A program made the translations under genes and the position numbers. From positions 868,001 through 932,000 of the forward strand of contig NZ_JAPELY010000003.1 in the NCBI RefSeq assembly GCF_026343295.1: a DNA stretch of 64,000 nucleotides. The letters are read 5' to 3'. Numbering within the stretch: position 1 is the first letter of the stretch; each line of letters starts with the position of its first letter. Under the pieces are notes generated by a model. That model was not told where the DNA came from and ran no database searches. It was given only the letters and a program-made list of their open reading frames with translations. Positions 52,520-61,900 of this stretch are shown piece after piece. This DNA is from Streptomyces sp. NBC_00083. GTDB lineage: Bacteria > Actinomycetota > Actinomycetes > Streptomycetales > Streptomycetaceae.

Positions 52520-52534
52520 TTGCCGTATCGGCAA
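52520..52534. promoter_or_regulatory. 15-bp perfect palindrome between XRE-cupin and flavoprotein genes
   Basis: TTGCCG-tat-CGGCAA at 52520-52534, centred ~16 bp upstream of the XRE-cupin start. TTGACA on the leftward strand lies just upstream (52548-52543), so binding would block the cupin gene and probably the divergent flavoprotein gene. Confidence 0.7.
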
Positions 52535-52592
52535 GAGGTTTTGTCAACCTGGCGGGTCCGGGCGCAGCATCGCGGCATTGGAGGTGTCGCAG

Positions 52593-53657
52593 ATGAACGA
52601 GCGAACGGAACACGCGATGAACAGCACTCCCGGTGACGGCCGCCCGACGACGTACGACGTGGTGGTGATCGGGGGCGGCGCCGCCGGACTGAGCGGGGCG
52701 CTCACCCTGGGCAGGGCCCGGCGCTCGGTCCTGGTGGTCGACGCGGGGCAGCCCCGCAACGCCCCGGCCCACGGCGTGCACGCCTACCTCGGCCACGAGG
52801 GCACCCCGCCCGGCGAACTGCTCGCCACGGGGCGGGCCGAAGTGCGGCGCTACGGAGGGGAGTTCAGGGCCGGCCGGGCGACCGGCGCCGAGCGCGTCGG
52901 GGACGGCTTCCGGGTCACCCTCGCCGACGGGGAACGGCTGCGCGCCCGCCGGCTCCTGGTGACCACCGGCCTCGTCGACGAGCTTCCGGACGTACCCGGG
53001 CTCGCGGAGCTGTGGGGCAGCGACGTACTGCACTGTCCGTACTGCCACGGCTGGGAGGTGCGGGACCAGGCCATCGGCGTCCTCGGCACCGGGCCGCTCG
53101 CCGTGCACCAGGCTCTGCTGTGGCGGCAGTGGAGCGCCGACGTCACCCTCTTCCTGCACACGATGGACGAGCCGGACGAGCAGCAGTACGAGGAGCTGGC
53201 CGCCCGGGGTGTCGGTGTGGTGACCGGCGAGGTCGCCGCACTGGAGACGCGCGACGGACGTCTGCACGGCGTACGTCTGGCGAGCGGAGAGTTGATGATG
53301 CGTCAGGCGCTGGCGGTGGCAACGAAGTTGGTGCCGAGAGCCGGGGTTCTCGCCCCGCTCGGACTCGAACCCGTGGACCTGGAGATCGCCGGCGCCGTCG
53401 TCGGCGCGCACATCGCCGCCGACCCGTTCGGCGCCACCGAAGTGCCCGGCGTGTGGGTGGCCGGCAACGTCGCCAGCCCGATGGACCAGGTCGTCGCGGC
53501 GGCGGCGGCCGGGGTGCGGGCCGGGGCCGCCCTCAACGCGGACCTCGTCGCGGAAGAGACGCGCCGGGCCGTCGAGGCGCGCAGGGAGCCCTTCTCCGCC
53601 CAAATGGAGCGCGAAGTCTGCGAGGTGGTCCTGGGGGAGCGGCGGCACGGCCTGTAG
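52593..53657 (+). CDS. Thioredoxin reductase-like FAD oxidoreductase
   Basis: Protein of 354 aa from ATG with GGAGG eight bases upstream. FAD motif YDVVVIGGGAAGLSGALTLG (21-40); redox-active disulfide C148-PY-C151 in HCPYCHGW; second GxGxxA region GVLGTGPLAVHQ; C-terminal FAD motif PGVWVAGNVASPMDQVVAAA. The CPYC motif and length are typical of actinobacterial low-molecular-weight thioredoxin reductase homologues, often annotated as NAD(P)/FAD-dependent oxidoreductases. No thioredoxin gene is adjacent. Regulated most likely by the divergent XRE-cupin protein. Confidence 0.9.
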   Translation: MNERTEHAMNSTPGDGRPTTYDVVVIGGGAAGLSGALTLGRARRSVLVVDAGQPRNAPAHGVHAYLGHEGTPPGELLATGRAEVRRYGGEFRAGRATGAERVGDGFRVTLADGERLRARRLLVTTGLVDELPDVPGLAELWGSDVLHCPYCHGWEVRDQAIGVLGTGPLAVHQALLWRQWSADVTLFLHTMDEPDEQQYEELAARGVGVVTGEVAALETRDGRLHGVRLASGELMMRQALAVATKLVPRAGVLAPLGLEPVDLEIAGAVVGAHIAADPFGATEVPGVWVAGNVASPMDQVVAAAAAGVRAGAALNADLVAEETRRAVEARREPFSAQMEREVCEVVLGERRHGL

Positions 53658-53784
53658 GGCGGCCGCCGGGGGTGGAAGCTCTCGTTCATGAGTGCGTCTT
53701 GAGCCAGAAGTTACTCCCAGGTATCTAGTGACTTATCACGCCCGCGCCAGTAGAACCTGTTCTCACTCCGTCGAGAGTGAGGAA

Positions 53785-53800
53785 TGTCACATGAGTGACA
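53785..53800 (+). promoter_or_regulatory. Inverted repeat with the cholesterol oxidase start codon in its loop
   Basis: TGTCAC (53785-53790) and GTGACA (53795-53800) flank ATGA, so the ATG of 53791-53793 lies in the loop of a 6-bp hairpin. A palindrome AGAAC-ct-GTTCT (53752-53763) lies ~30 bp upstream. Confidence 0.4.
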
Positions 53801-55437
53801 CTACCATGCACCATTCGGGTTCCCAGGGTGTTTCCAGGCGAAGATTCATTGCTGGAACAGGTTCTATTCTCGGGGCGGCGGCCCTCGTCGGACACGGCAC
53901 CGCCGCCCAGGCGCGCGCCTTCGCCCCGACCGCCGCCATCGGGGACGGCGCCCACGTCCCGGCCCTCGTGATCGGCACCGGATACGGCGGCTCGGTCACG
54001 GCGCTGCGCCTGGCCCAGGCCGGCGTCGACGTGCAGATGATCGAGATGGGCATGGCGTGGGACACGCCCGGCTCGGACGGCAAGATCTTCTGCAACACCA
54101 CGTCGCCGGACTACCGCTCCTACTGGCTGCGCACCAAGACCAAGCAGCCGCTGAGCAACTTCTTCGGCATCCCGATCGACCGGACCATCCCGCGCTACAC
54201 CGGGATCCTGGACGCCGAGGACTTCAGCGGGATCACCGTCTACCAGGGCCGCGGCGTCGGCGGCGGCTCGCTCGTCAACGGCGGCATGGCGGTCACGCCC
54301 AAGCGGGAGAACTTCGGCGCCATCCTCCCGTCGGTCAACCCCGACGAGATGTACAACACCTACTATCCGCGCGCCAACGCGGGGCTCGGCTCGGGACTCA
54401 TCGACCCCGCCTGGTTCGACACGGTGGACTGCTACCAGTTCGCCCGCGTGGGCCGCAAGCAGGCCCAGCGCTCCGGCTTCCCCTTCGAGTTCGTCCCCGA
54501 CGTGTACGACTGGGACTACATGAAGCAGGAGTCGGCCGGAACCGTCCCCAAGTCGGCCGTCGCGGGCGAGATCCTGTACGGCAACAACTACGGCAAGAAG
54601 TCGCTCCAGAAGACCTATCTGGCGCAGGCGAAGTCGACCGGCAGGGTCACCATCTCCCCGCTGCACAGGGTCACTTCGGTCTCCCCGGCCTCGGGCGGCT
54701 CCTACACCGTCGTCATCGAGCAGCTGAACACCAACGGCGACGTCACGGCCACCAAGTCCGTCACCGCGGACAAGGTGTTCTTCGCGGCCGGCAGCGTCGG
54801 CACCAGCAAGCTCCTGGTCAAGCTGAAGGCCACCGGCGCCCTGCCCAACCTCAACGGCGAGGTCGGCCGCGGCTGGGGCGACAACGGCAACGTCATGTGC
54901 GGGCGCGCCAACTACCTGTGGGATCCCACCGGCAAGGTGCAGGCGTCCATCCCGTGCGGCGGCATCGACAACTGGAACGCGGGCGGCGCCTTCGCCGAGG
55001 TGGCACCGCTGCCCACCGGCATCGAGACGTACGCCTCGTTCTACCTGTCGATCACCAAGAACCCCAACCGCGGCACGTTCTCCTGGAACCCCGTGGCCGG
55101 CCGCGTCGACCTGGACTGGCAGACCGCCTGGAAGCAGGCGTCCATCGACATGGCCAAGACGATCTTCGACAAGATCAACGCGACGGAGGGGACAATCTAC
55201 CGCACCGACCTGTTCGGCGTCTACAAGATCTGGAACGATACCCTCACCTACCACCCGCTGGGCGGTGCCGTCCTCAACAAGGCGACCGACAACTACGGCC
55301 GTCTGCAAGGGTATCCGGGCCTGTACGTCATCGACGGCTCGCTGATCCCGGGCAATACCAGCGTCAATCCGTTCGTCACCATCACGGCGCTCGCCGAACG
55401 GAACATCGAGAAGATCATCGCCGCCGATCTCGCATGA
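53791..55437 (+). CDS. choA: Secreted cholesterol oxidase (GMC family)
   Basis: Protein of 548 aa with a Tat signal (VSRRRFIAGTGSILGAAALV). The sequence follows the Streptomyces ChoA pattern throughout: PALVIGTGYGGSVTALRLAQ (FAD), TVYQGRGVGGGSLVNGGMAV, AFAEVAPLP (position of the catalytic Glu), LTYHPLGGAVL (catalytic His) and TSVNPFVTITALAERN (catalytic Asn). It oxidises the 3-beta-hydroxyl of cholesterol and isomerises to cholest-4-en-3-one, giving H2O2. Only the C-terminal part needs secretion, by Tat with bound FAD. No P450 or steroid degradation gene is adjacent. Confidence 0.95.
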   Translation: MSDTTMHHSGSQGVSRRRFIAGTGSILGAAALVGHGTAAQARAFAPTAAIGDGAHVPALVIGTGYGGSVTALRLAQAGVDVQMIEMGMAWDTPGSDGKIFCNTTSPDYRSYWLRTKTKQPLSNFFGIPIDRTIPRYTGILDAEDFSGITVYQGRGVGGGSLVNGGMAVTPKRENFGAILPSVNPDEMYNTYYPRANAGLGSGLIDPAWFDTVDCYQFARVGRKQAQRSGFPFEFVPDVYDWDYMKQESAGTVPKSAVAGEILYGNNYGKKSLQKTYLAQAKSTGRVTISPLHRVTSVSPASGGSYTVVIEQLNTNGDVTATKSVTADKVFFAAGSVGTSKLLVKLKATGALPNLNGEVGRGWGDNGNVMCGRANYLWDPTGKVQASIPCGGIDNWNAGGAFAEVAPLPTGIETYASFYLSITKNPNRGTFSWNPVAGRVDLDWQTAWKQASIDMAKTIFDKINATEGTIYRTDLFGVYKIWNDTLTYHPLGGAVLNKATDNYGRLQGYPGLYVIDGSLIPGNTSVNPFVTITALAERNIEKIIAADLA

Positions 55438-55447
55438 CGGCGGAACG

Positions 55448-55477
55448 CGGGGCCGCCCGGAACGCCGGGCGGCCCCG
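55448..55477. terminator. 13-bp perfect-stem hairpin between choA and the AhpD-like gene
   Basis: CGGGGCCGCCCGG (55448-55460) pairs with CCGGGCGGCCCCG (55465-55477), 4-nt loop, between convergent genes. Confidence 0.8.
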
Positions 55478-55480
55478 TCG

Positions 55481-55960
55481 TCACGCGGTGGGAAGGACGC
55501 ACACCGAGTCGAGGCCGAGCACATGGTTGAGCCGGCCGAACGCCAGCCAGGAGCCGATGCTCATGCTCAGCTCCACGATCTCGATCTGGCTGTAGTGCGC
55601 GGTCATCCGCTCCCAGAACTCCTCGTCGAGCCCGTGGTGGTCCAGGGCGTACCGCTCGGCGTACTCGGCGGCGAGCCGCGTACGGTCGTCGAAGGCGTCC
55701 GTGGTGCGCCACTCGGTGACCGCGTCGGCGAAGGACTCCTCGACCTTCTCGCCGTCCCGGTCGGTCCTCCAGTCGAGACAGAACTGGCACCCGTTGATCT
55801 GCGCGATCCGCAGCCGCGCCGCCTCGAACTCCCGCAGCCCCAGGGTGGTGTGGGCGTAGACGGAGAGGGAGAAGTTGGCGGCGGCCATGCCGATGCCGGG
55901 CACCATGTCGCCCCATACGTACCCGATCGGCTCCTGGCCCTCGGGGATGTCGATCCTCAT
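55481..55960 (-). CDS. Carboxymuconolactone decarboxylase/AhpD-like protein
   Basis: Protein of 159 aa. The AhpD-type active site is C58-QF-C61 in INGCQFCLDWRT with the conserved helix before it (FEAARLRIAQ). Such proteins function as alkylhydroperoxidases or as gamma-carboxymuconolactone-type enzymes. It is coupled by ATGA to the upstream dehydrogenase-like gene and has GAAGGAAACAACG before the ATG. With that neighbour it forms a two-gene operon of unknown pathway. Confidence 0.87.
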   Translation of the reverse strand: MRIDIPEGQEPIGYVWGDMVPGIGMAAANFSLSVYAHTTLGLREFEAARLRIAQINGCQFCLDWRTDRDGEKVEESFADAVTEWRTTDAFDDRTRLAAEYAERYALDHHGLDEEFWERMTAHYSQIEIVELSMSIGSWLAFGRLNHVLGLDSVCVLPTA

Positions 55961-57039
55961 CGTTGTTTCCTTCCGAGTCTGCCGACTGCCGGGCGCAGCG
56001 GGACGTCGAGCGCGTCGTAGAGTCCGGGTTCCGCCGCCGCCAGCCAGTCGACGGCGTTCACCAGACGGCCGACCGCGGTGGCGTTGCCGCCCGCCGACCG
56101 GTTCGCGCCCTCGTCGGTCGCCTCCACCGTGACCTCGATGCGCGGCCGCCCCTCGATCACGACGCGGTGCGCCCCGTCTCCGCCGTCGGGGGGCACCGGC
56201 CAGTCGGGGGCGCACGAGGGGTGGATGCGGGTGACGTGCTCGATGACGATGCGCGGCTCACCCTCGACGATGCCCTGCACCTCGAACCGCACCGCACCCT
56301 GGGTGCCGGCCTCGAACGTGCCCATCGTCCGGGTGCTCACCGTCCCGTCGAGCGGACGGCGCTCCATGGTCTCGCGGATGTCGTCGAGCTCGACGCCCAA
56401 CGCCCGTGCCATGAGCCTGAGTTGACCGCCCCACACCATGGTCGGGATGGAGGGGGCGAGCATGAGGGGCTCGTACTCCATCGGCTGGCCCATGCCGATC
56501 AGGAAGCGGACCGACTCCTCCTGCTCGTAGGTGGAGTAGTCGAAGATCTCCTGGCAGCGGATCGCGTCCACGGTGGTGCCGAGGCCGCTGATGAGCAGCG
56601 GCAGAACGTCGTTGCCCCACCCCGGGTCGACGCCCGAGACGAACAGGGACCCGCCGCCCTCCGTGACGGCGGCGAGCACCGGGTCGCGGAACTCGGGCGG
56701 CGCACTGCGCTGGTCGTAGAGCGGATACAGCGCGGGCGTCACGACCACGGCGCCCGCGCGGATCGCCCGGCACACGTCGGCGAGGGCCTCGTCGGGGCGG
56801 ATGTCGCCGGACGCCGCGTACACCACGGCGCGGGGCCGCCCGGCCAGGGCGGCCTCGATGTCGTCGCTCGCCGCGACGCCCAACACGGCGTCCAGGCCCG
56901 CCAGTTCACCCGCGTCACGGCCCACCTTGGCCGGGTCGTGGACGAGCACGGCCGCGAGTCGCAGCGCGGGATGGGCCTCGACGGCGCGTATCGCCGCACG
57001 GCCGACATTGCCGGTACCCCAGACAACCGTGGGAATCAT
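55957..57039 (-). CDS. DapB-like NAD(P)-dependent dehydrogenase (2,4-diaminopentanoate dehydrogenase type)
   Basis: Protein of 360 aa. N-terminal Rossmann fold TVVWGTGNVGRAAIRAVEAH; RPRAVVYAASGDIRPDEALADV (substrate domain start); SGVDPGWGNDVLPLLIS. This is the family of dihydrodipicolinate reductase-like proteins (ord, 2,4-diaminopentanoate dehydrogenase) with the C-terminal half of unknown use. It is the first gene of a coupled pair with the AhpD-like gene. The substrate is open; steroid or amino-acid derived compounds are possible. Confidence 0.8.
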   Translation of the reverse strand: MIPTVVWGTGNVGRAAIRAVEAHPALRLAAVLVHDPAKVGRDAGELAGLDAVLGVAASDDIEAALAGRPRAVVYAASGDIRPDEALADVCRAIRAGAVVVTPALYPLYDQRSAPPEFRDPVLAAVTEGGGSLFVSGVDPGWGNDVLPLLISGLGTTVDAIRCQEIFDYSTYEQEESVRFLIGMGQPMEYEPLMLAPSIPTMVWGGQLRLMARALGVELDDIRETMERRPLDGTVSTRTMGTFEAGTQGAVRFEVQGIVEGEPRIVIEHVTRIHPSCAPDWPVPPDGGDGAHRVVIEGRPRIEVTVEATDEGANRSAGGNATAVGRLVNAVDWLAAAEPGLYDALDVPLRPAVGRLGRKQR

Positions 57040-57124
57040 GCGCGGAGGGTAGCGAGACGGCCCAGAGGTTCCTAGAGCCGTGCCCGGAAAAGATGGTGCG
57101 GGCGCGGGCCTTCTCGGCGGGCCG

Positions 57125-57931
57125 CTACGGCGCGGTCCGGTGCCGGGGCGCTGCCTGGTGGGAGTGGCCCGAGGGCCGTGTCACGGCGGGGGCCGCGGGG
57201 GCCGCGGGGGCCGCGGGGGCTGCGGGGGCAGGGGTGGGGAGGCGGACCTGGGTCAGGTGGGCGAAGACGACGAGGTTGCTCTCGTACCCCGTCTTGGGAG
57301 TGAAGCGGCCTCCGCAGGTGATGAGCCGCAGCTCGGGGCGGCTCGCCGGCCCGTACACCTCCTGGTCGGGGAAGTGCGCCTTGTCGTACGTCGTGACCCG
57401 GTCGACGGTGTAGACGGCGACCTTGCCGTCGGCGCGGCGCGCCTCCACCAGACGGCCGGGGCGCAGCGCCCGCAGCTCCGCGAAGACGGCGGCCCCGGTC
57501 TTGGTGTCGCGGTGGCCGACCGCGACGGCGGTGCCCGACTCGCCCGGTGACGGCCCCTGCCGGTACCAGCCCACCAGCTTCGGGTTGTCCAGCGGGGGCG
57601 TGGTGAGGTGGTGCTGGGCGTCCAGGCCCAGGTCGACGACCGGCGCCGTGATGCCGAGATGAGGGATCGCCAGCGAGACCGCGGGGGACGGCGGCAGCGG
57701 CCGCGGCGGCGGAGCCGTCGGCCGCGGGGACGCCGCGCCCCGGCTGTCGCCCGCCGGGGCGGCGGCCACCTCGGAGTCCATCGGCCCGGCGGCGGACAGC
57801 GCGGCGGACTCGTCGTCCTGGGCCCACCAGACGCCGCCCACCACCAGGGACACGGCCAGGGCCGCCGTCCTCGTCAGGCGGTAGGCGCGCGTCCGGCGAC
57901 GGGCGATGGGGGCGCGTCTACGCTGCGCCAT
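57125..57931 (-). CDS. Class F sortase
   Basis: Protein of 268 aa, one N-terminal membrane segment (TAALAVSLVVGGVWWAQ) after a basic start, a Pro/Ala-rich linker, then a sortase domain from ~85. Catalytic His140 (VAVGHRDTKTG), Cys206 (RLITCGGRF) and the later ESNLVVFAHL segment. The C-terminal extension is a Pro/Ala repeat encoded by repeated gccgcgggg units. Sortases cut surface proteins at a sorting motif and attach them to the wall. It overlaps by 14 bp the gene of a signal-peptide protein that is its probable substrate. Confidence 0.9.
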   Translation of the reverse strand: MAQRRRAPIARRRTRAYRLTRTAALAVSLVVGGVWWAQDDESAALSAAGPMDSEVAAAPAGDSRGAASPRPTAPPPRPLPPSPAVSLAIPHLGITAPVVDLGLDAQHHLTTPPLDNPKLVGWYRQGPSPGESGTAVAVGHRDTKTGAAVFAELRALRPGRLVEARRADGKVAVYTVDRVTTYDKAHFPDQEVYGPASRPELRLITCGGRFTPKTGYESNLVVFAHLTQVRLPTPAPAAPAAPAAPAAPAVTRPSGHSHQAAPRHRTAP

Positions 57932-58538
57932 CGGGGCGACGGCGCAGGCGGCGGATGTAGAGCACCCCGGCGACCGCGACGAGACCCACGCCCGCCACGG
58001 CCCCTGCCTGGGGGATGCTCGGAGTGTCGGCGAGCCCGCCGCCGCCGGCCGGCACGCCGCCGTGCGGTGCGCCAGGGTTGCCGATCACCGCGGCCCGCGG
58101 CGCCGAGGCCGGGCACTCGACCTTGAACACCTTCTGCTTGCCGGCGCCCTTGCCGCCCACGATGTTCCAGGTGAGCTTGTACTGCCCGTTGGGCAGCGTG
58201 AGCGGCGTGGTGTGCCCGGTGCCCGTGGTGAGCTGGACGGTGCCCGAGAGGGAGGGGCCACCGGCCCTGTCGGGCTGGGTGTTGACGTTCCAGGTGATGG
58301 CCTGGGCGGTGTCGAAGTTGAACGCGTCGAGGTAGAAGTTGCAGACCTTCGGCTCGTCGCGCGGGTCGGTGAAGGGCGTCCCCATCGCGTGGAGCTTGAT
58401 GTCGCCGTTGTCGCCGGGCGCGGCGACGGCGGCCGGAGCCGCGGTGAGCGCGGTCGCCGCGAGGGTGAGCGCCGCGACGGCGGTGAGCCTCGTGCGGGTG
58501 CGGGTGCGGGTGCGGGCGTGAAGTGCTGGGGCAGGCAT
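57918..58538 (-). CDS. Exported surface protein, probable sortase substrate
   Basis: Protein of 206 aa. Signal peptide with an Arg-Thr repeat before it (HARTRTRTRTRLTAVAALTL), cleavage after AVAA near 40. The mature domain is ~130 residues with two cysteines (C66, C142) that may form a disulfide. The end is a sorting-signal plan: LADTP (169-173), a hydrophobic segment AGAVAGVGLVAVAGVLYI and a basic tail RRLRRR. LADTP departs from LPxTG and LAxTG. The gene overlaps the sortase gene, so the enzyme and its substrate are probably made together. Confidence 0.83.
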   Translation of the reverse strand: MPAPALHARTRTRTRTRLTAVAALTLAATALTAAPAAVAAPGDNGDIKLHAMGTPFTDPRDEPKVCNFYLDAFNFDTAQAITWNVNTQPDRAGGPSLSGTVQLTTGTGHTTPLTLPNGQYKLTWNIVGGKGAGKQKVFKVECPASAPRAAVIGNPGAPHGGVPAGGGGLADTPSIPQAGAVAGVGLVAVAGVLYIRRLRRRPDGAA

Positions 58539-58943
58539 GAACGTTCCTCTGGTTGGGATGATTGTCATACAAGTCGGACCTGTGCCTGACTCTCTTTCAC
58601 GTCCCCGCGCCCGCGTGCGGCCACCGGACCGCGACACGCACCGAAGATCACCCGACCGCCCCAACGCCGGCGTGGCCCGACCCCTTCGGGGAGGCGGGGA
58701 ACGGGGGAGGAGGGGAGGGGGTGCGTGCCGGGGTGTACGGAGATGCCGGAGCGGGGTGTCGCGGTCGCCGGCGCGAGGTAGTCGCGCCCCCGTCGAGGCC
58801 ATCCGTGCATCGTCCGAAATCCCTAACATCCCACCGGAGTTGGGGCGTACTTGCATGACCCGGGGGCGTTCGGACGCGTCGTACCCGTTTGGTGGGGACG
58901 GCGTTCTTGCCCGGCCCCGCGCGGTGCGCGAGCGTGCTGTGCC
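58539..58943. other. Intergenic region without a supported gene
   Basis: About 400 bp between divergent genes; it must hold both promoters. The open frames here are compositional. I see no hairpin or palindrome that stands out. Confidence 0.45.
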
Positions 58944-61900
58944 ATGGACCGTGACCCCATCGCCTCCGCCCTCACGCTCTCCCGCCGCCAACTCCTCGCC
59001 GCCGCGACCGCAGCCGGGGCCGTCACCGCCGTCGGTGCCGCGCCCGCTCGGGCGGCGACGCGCCCCGGGCGGCCCTCGCTCTCCTTCACCGCCGCCACCA
59101 ACGGCGCGGCGAGCCTCTCACCCGACGGCGGGCATCTGATCGCGGAGGTTCAGGACGTCCTGTGGTCGCTGCCCCGGGCCGGCGGCCCGGCCGAGCCGCT
59201 CACCCCCGCCGGACTCGAACCCACCCGGCCCGTCCACTCCCCGGACGGCACGCTCGTCGCGTTCTGCGCCTACCAGGGCGGCGGCTACCACATCTGGACC
59301 ATGCGGCCCGACGGCTCCGAGGTGCGGCGGCGCACCGACGGTCCCTGGGACGACCGCGGCCCGGCCTGGTCGCCCGACGGCACCAGGATCGTCTTCGCCT
59401 CCGAACGCGGCGGCGACCCGGTGGCGGGCAGCGCGTCCCGCATCCACGTACTCGACCTGCGCTCCGGCGGGTTGAGCCGCATCACCGGCCTCCCCGGCCA
59501 GGACGGGCCGCTCCAGGACGGCGCGTGGGAGGACTTCGACCCCACCTGGTCACCCGACGGGCGACGGATCCTGTTCGTCCGCGCGCGGGCCGTCACCACC
59601 CCGTTCGGCAGCCTCGGCGTGGAGGCCAGGACCGTCGCCGCCGTTCCCGCCACCGGCGCCGGCGCCGTCGCCCTCGTCCACACCGAGACCGAGACCGCTC
59701 AGGTCATGACGCCCGCCCTCGCTCCCGACGGCCGTCGCCTCGCCTATCTGCGCACCACCTCGGCGCCCGGCGCCTCCTGCGTCCTGGTCGTCGACGGCGC
59801 GGCCGTCCCGGTGGCCGGCGACATCGCGCCGATGCCACCGCGCTGGACGGCCGGCGGAGAGCTTCTCCTCACCCTGGACGGCCGGTTCACGCTGGTGCAC
59901 CCGGACCGCCCGGCGCGGACCGAACCCATCCCGTTCGCCGGCACGCTGCCCGTCGACCGACCGCGCTACCGGGTCAAGTCGTACGACCTCGGCGAGGAGC
60001 GGGTGCGCCCGGTACGCGGCATCCACCTGCCCGCGCTCTCCCCGGACGGCCACCGCATCGCGTTCGCCGCCCTCAACTCGCTCTGGATCGCGGATACTTC
60101 AGGCTCACGGCCACCGCGACGGCTGCACCAGGCGCCCGTCACCCGCTATCTGCTCGGCCCGGTCTGGGCGCGCGACGGCCGCTCCCTCGTGTACGCCGAC
60201 GACCGCGACGGGCTGCTCGGCGTCTACCGGCGCGATCTCGCCACCGGCGCGGAGAGTGCCCTCGCCACGGGCGGCCGGGTGCACCCCGCGCTCTCGCCCG
60301 ACGGCACCCGGCTCGCCGCCCTCGACATGACCGGCCGGCTCATGGTGCGCGATCTCGCGAGCGGCACCGAGCGCGCCGTGGCAACCCCGCTCGGCGGCGG
60401 CGGCCTGCCGGGGCGGCCGAGCTGGTCGCCCGACGGCCGCTACCTCGCCCTGTGCGACCGCAACCGCCTCAACCTGCGCTTCCGCGAGGGCTACAACGTC
60501 ATCCGGGTCGTCGACACCACCACCGGCGCCGACCGGCTGCACGCCGTCGCCCCGCACGTCTCCATCGCCGACCGCTACGGCTCGGGGCCCGTCTGGTCGC
60601 CCGACGGACGGTGGATGGCGGTCGTCGTCGAGTCCGCCCTGTGGCTGCTGCCCGTCGCCCCCGACGGCACCCCGCAGGGCCCGCCGCGCGCCCTCACCAC
60701 CGAACCCGCCGACCACCCCTCCTGGTCCGGCGACTCCATGACGCTGCTCTATCTGTCCGGCGCCCGGCTGCGGCTCATCGGTGTCGGCGGAGGCGCCGCG
60801 CGGACCGTGCGGCTCGCCCTCGACCAGCGCAGGCCCGCGCCCGCCGACACCGTCGTGCACGCCGGACGGCTCTGGGACGGGACCGGGGAGACGGCGCGTG
60901 ACGAGGTGGACATCGTGGTGCGGGCCGGACGCATCGCCTCGGTCGAACCGCACCGCAGGCGCGCCGCCCAGCGGACCGTCGACGCCTCCGACAAGACCGT
61001 CGTGCCCGGCCTGTGGGACGCCCACACCCACCCGTGGCAGAGCACCTACGGCGCACGTCAGACCGTGGGCCAGCTCACCTACGGCATCACCACCGCCGTC
61101 TCCCTCGGCGGCTTCGCCCACGAACAGGCCCGCGTCCGCGAGGCGGTGGCCACCGGGCAGCTCGCCGGGCCGCGCCTGCTGACCACCGGTGAACTGCTCG
61201 ACGGGTCCCGCGTCGCGTACAGCATGGGGCGCGCCCACCGCACCGAGGCGGGCCTCGCGCGCTCGCTGGAACGAGGCGTCGCACTCGACTGGGACTTCGT
61301 CAAAACCTATGTGAGAGCGCCCAGTTGGCTCATGAAGGAGGCGGCCCGCTTCGCGCACGAACGTCTCGGCGTGCGCTCGGGCAGCCACCTCGTCTCGCCC
61401 GGCGTCGAGGTCGGACAGGACCTGACGACCCATCTCCTGGCCACCCAGCGCGCCGAGTTCGGCCATGCCACGACCGCGACGGGGCGCGCCTACGAGGACG
61501 TCGTCGAGATCTACACGGCGCGCGGCGTCGACTTCGCCCTCATCATGACGCCGTTCACCTCCGCGCCCCTGCTCGGAGCCGACCCCGGACTCGCCGACGA
61601 CCCCCGGGTCACCGTCGTGATGCCGCCCTGGGACACGGCGGCCGTACGGAAGGCGGCGACCGAGCCGCCCACCGACGCCCAACTGGCCGCCCTGCGCACG
61701 GAGACCGACGTCTACCGCCGAGTCCTCGACGGAGGCGGTCTCATCGCCCTCGGCACGGACCAGCCGCTCGTGCCCGTCGGGCTCTCCCTCCACCTCGGGC
61801 TGCGCGCCCTGCACCGCGGCGGGCTCTCCCCGGCGGCGGCCCTGCGCACCGCGACCGTCCATCCCGCCCGGCTCTTCGGCCTCGACAAGGACCTCGGCAC

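Noticed and set aside
53791..55437. Steroid catabolic gene cluster
   Set aside because: Cholesterol oxidase stands alone; no kstD, hsa, P450 or mce-type genes are in the window. The nearby AhpD-like and DapB-like genes are not recognisable steroid enzymes.
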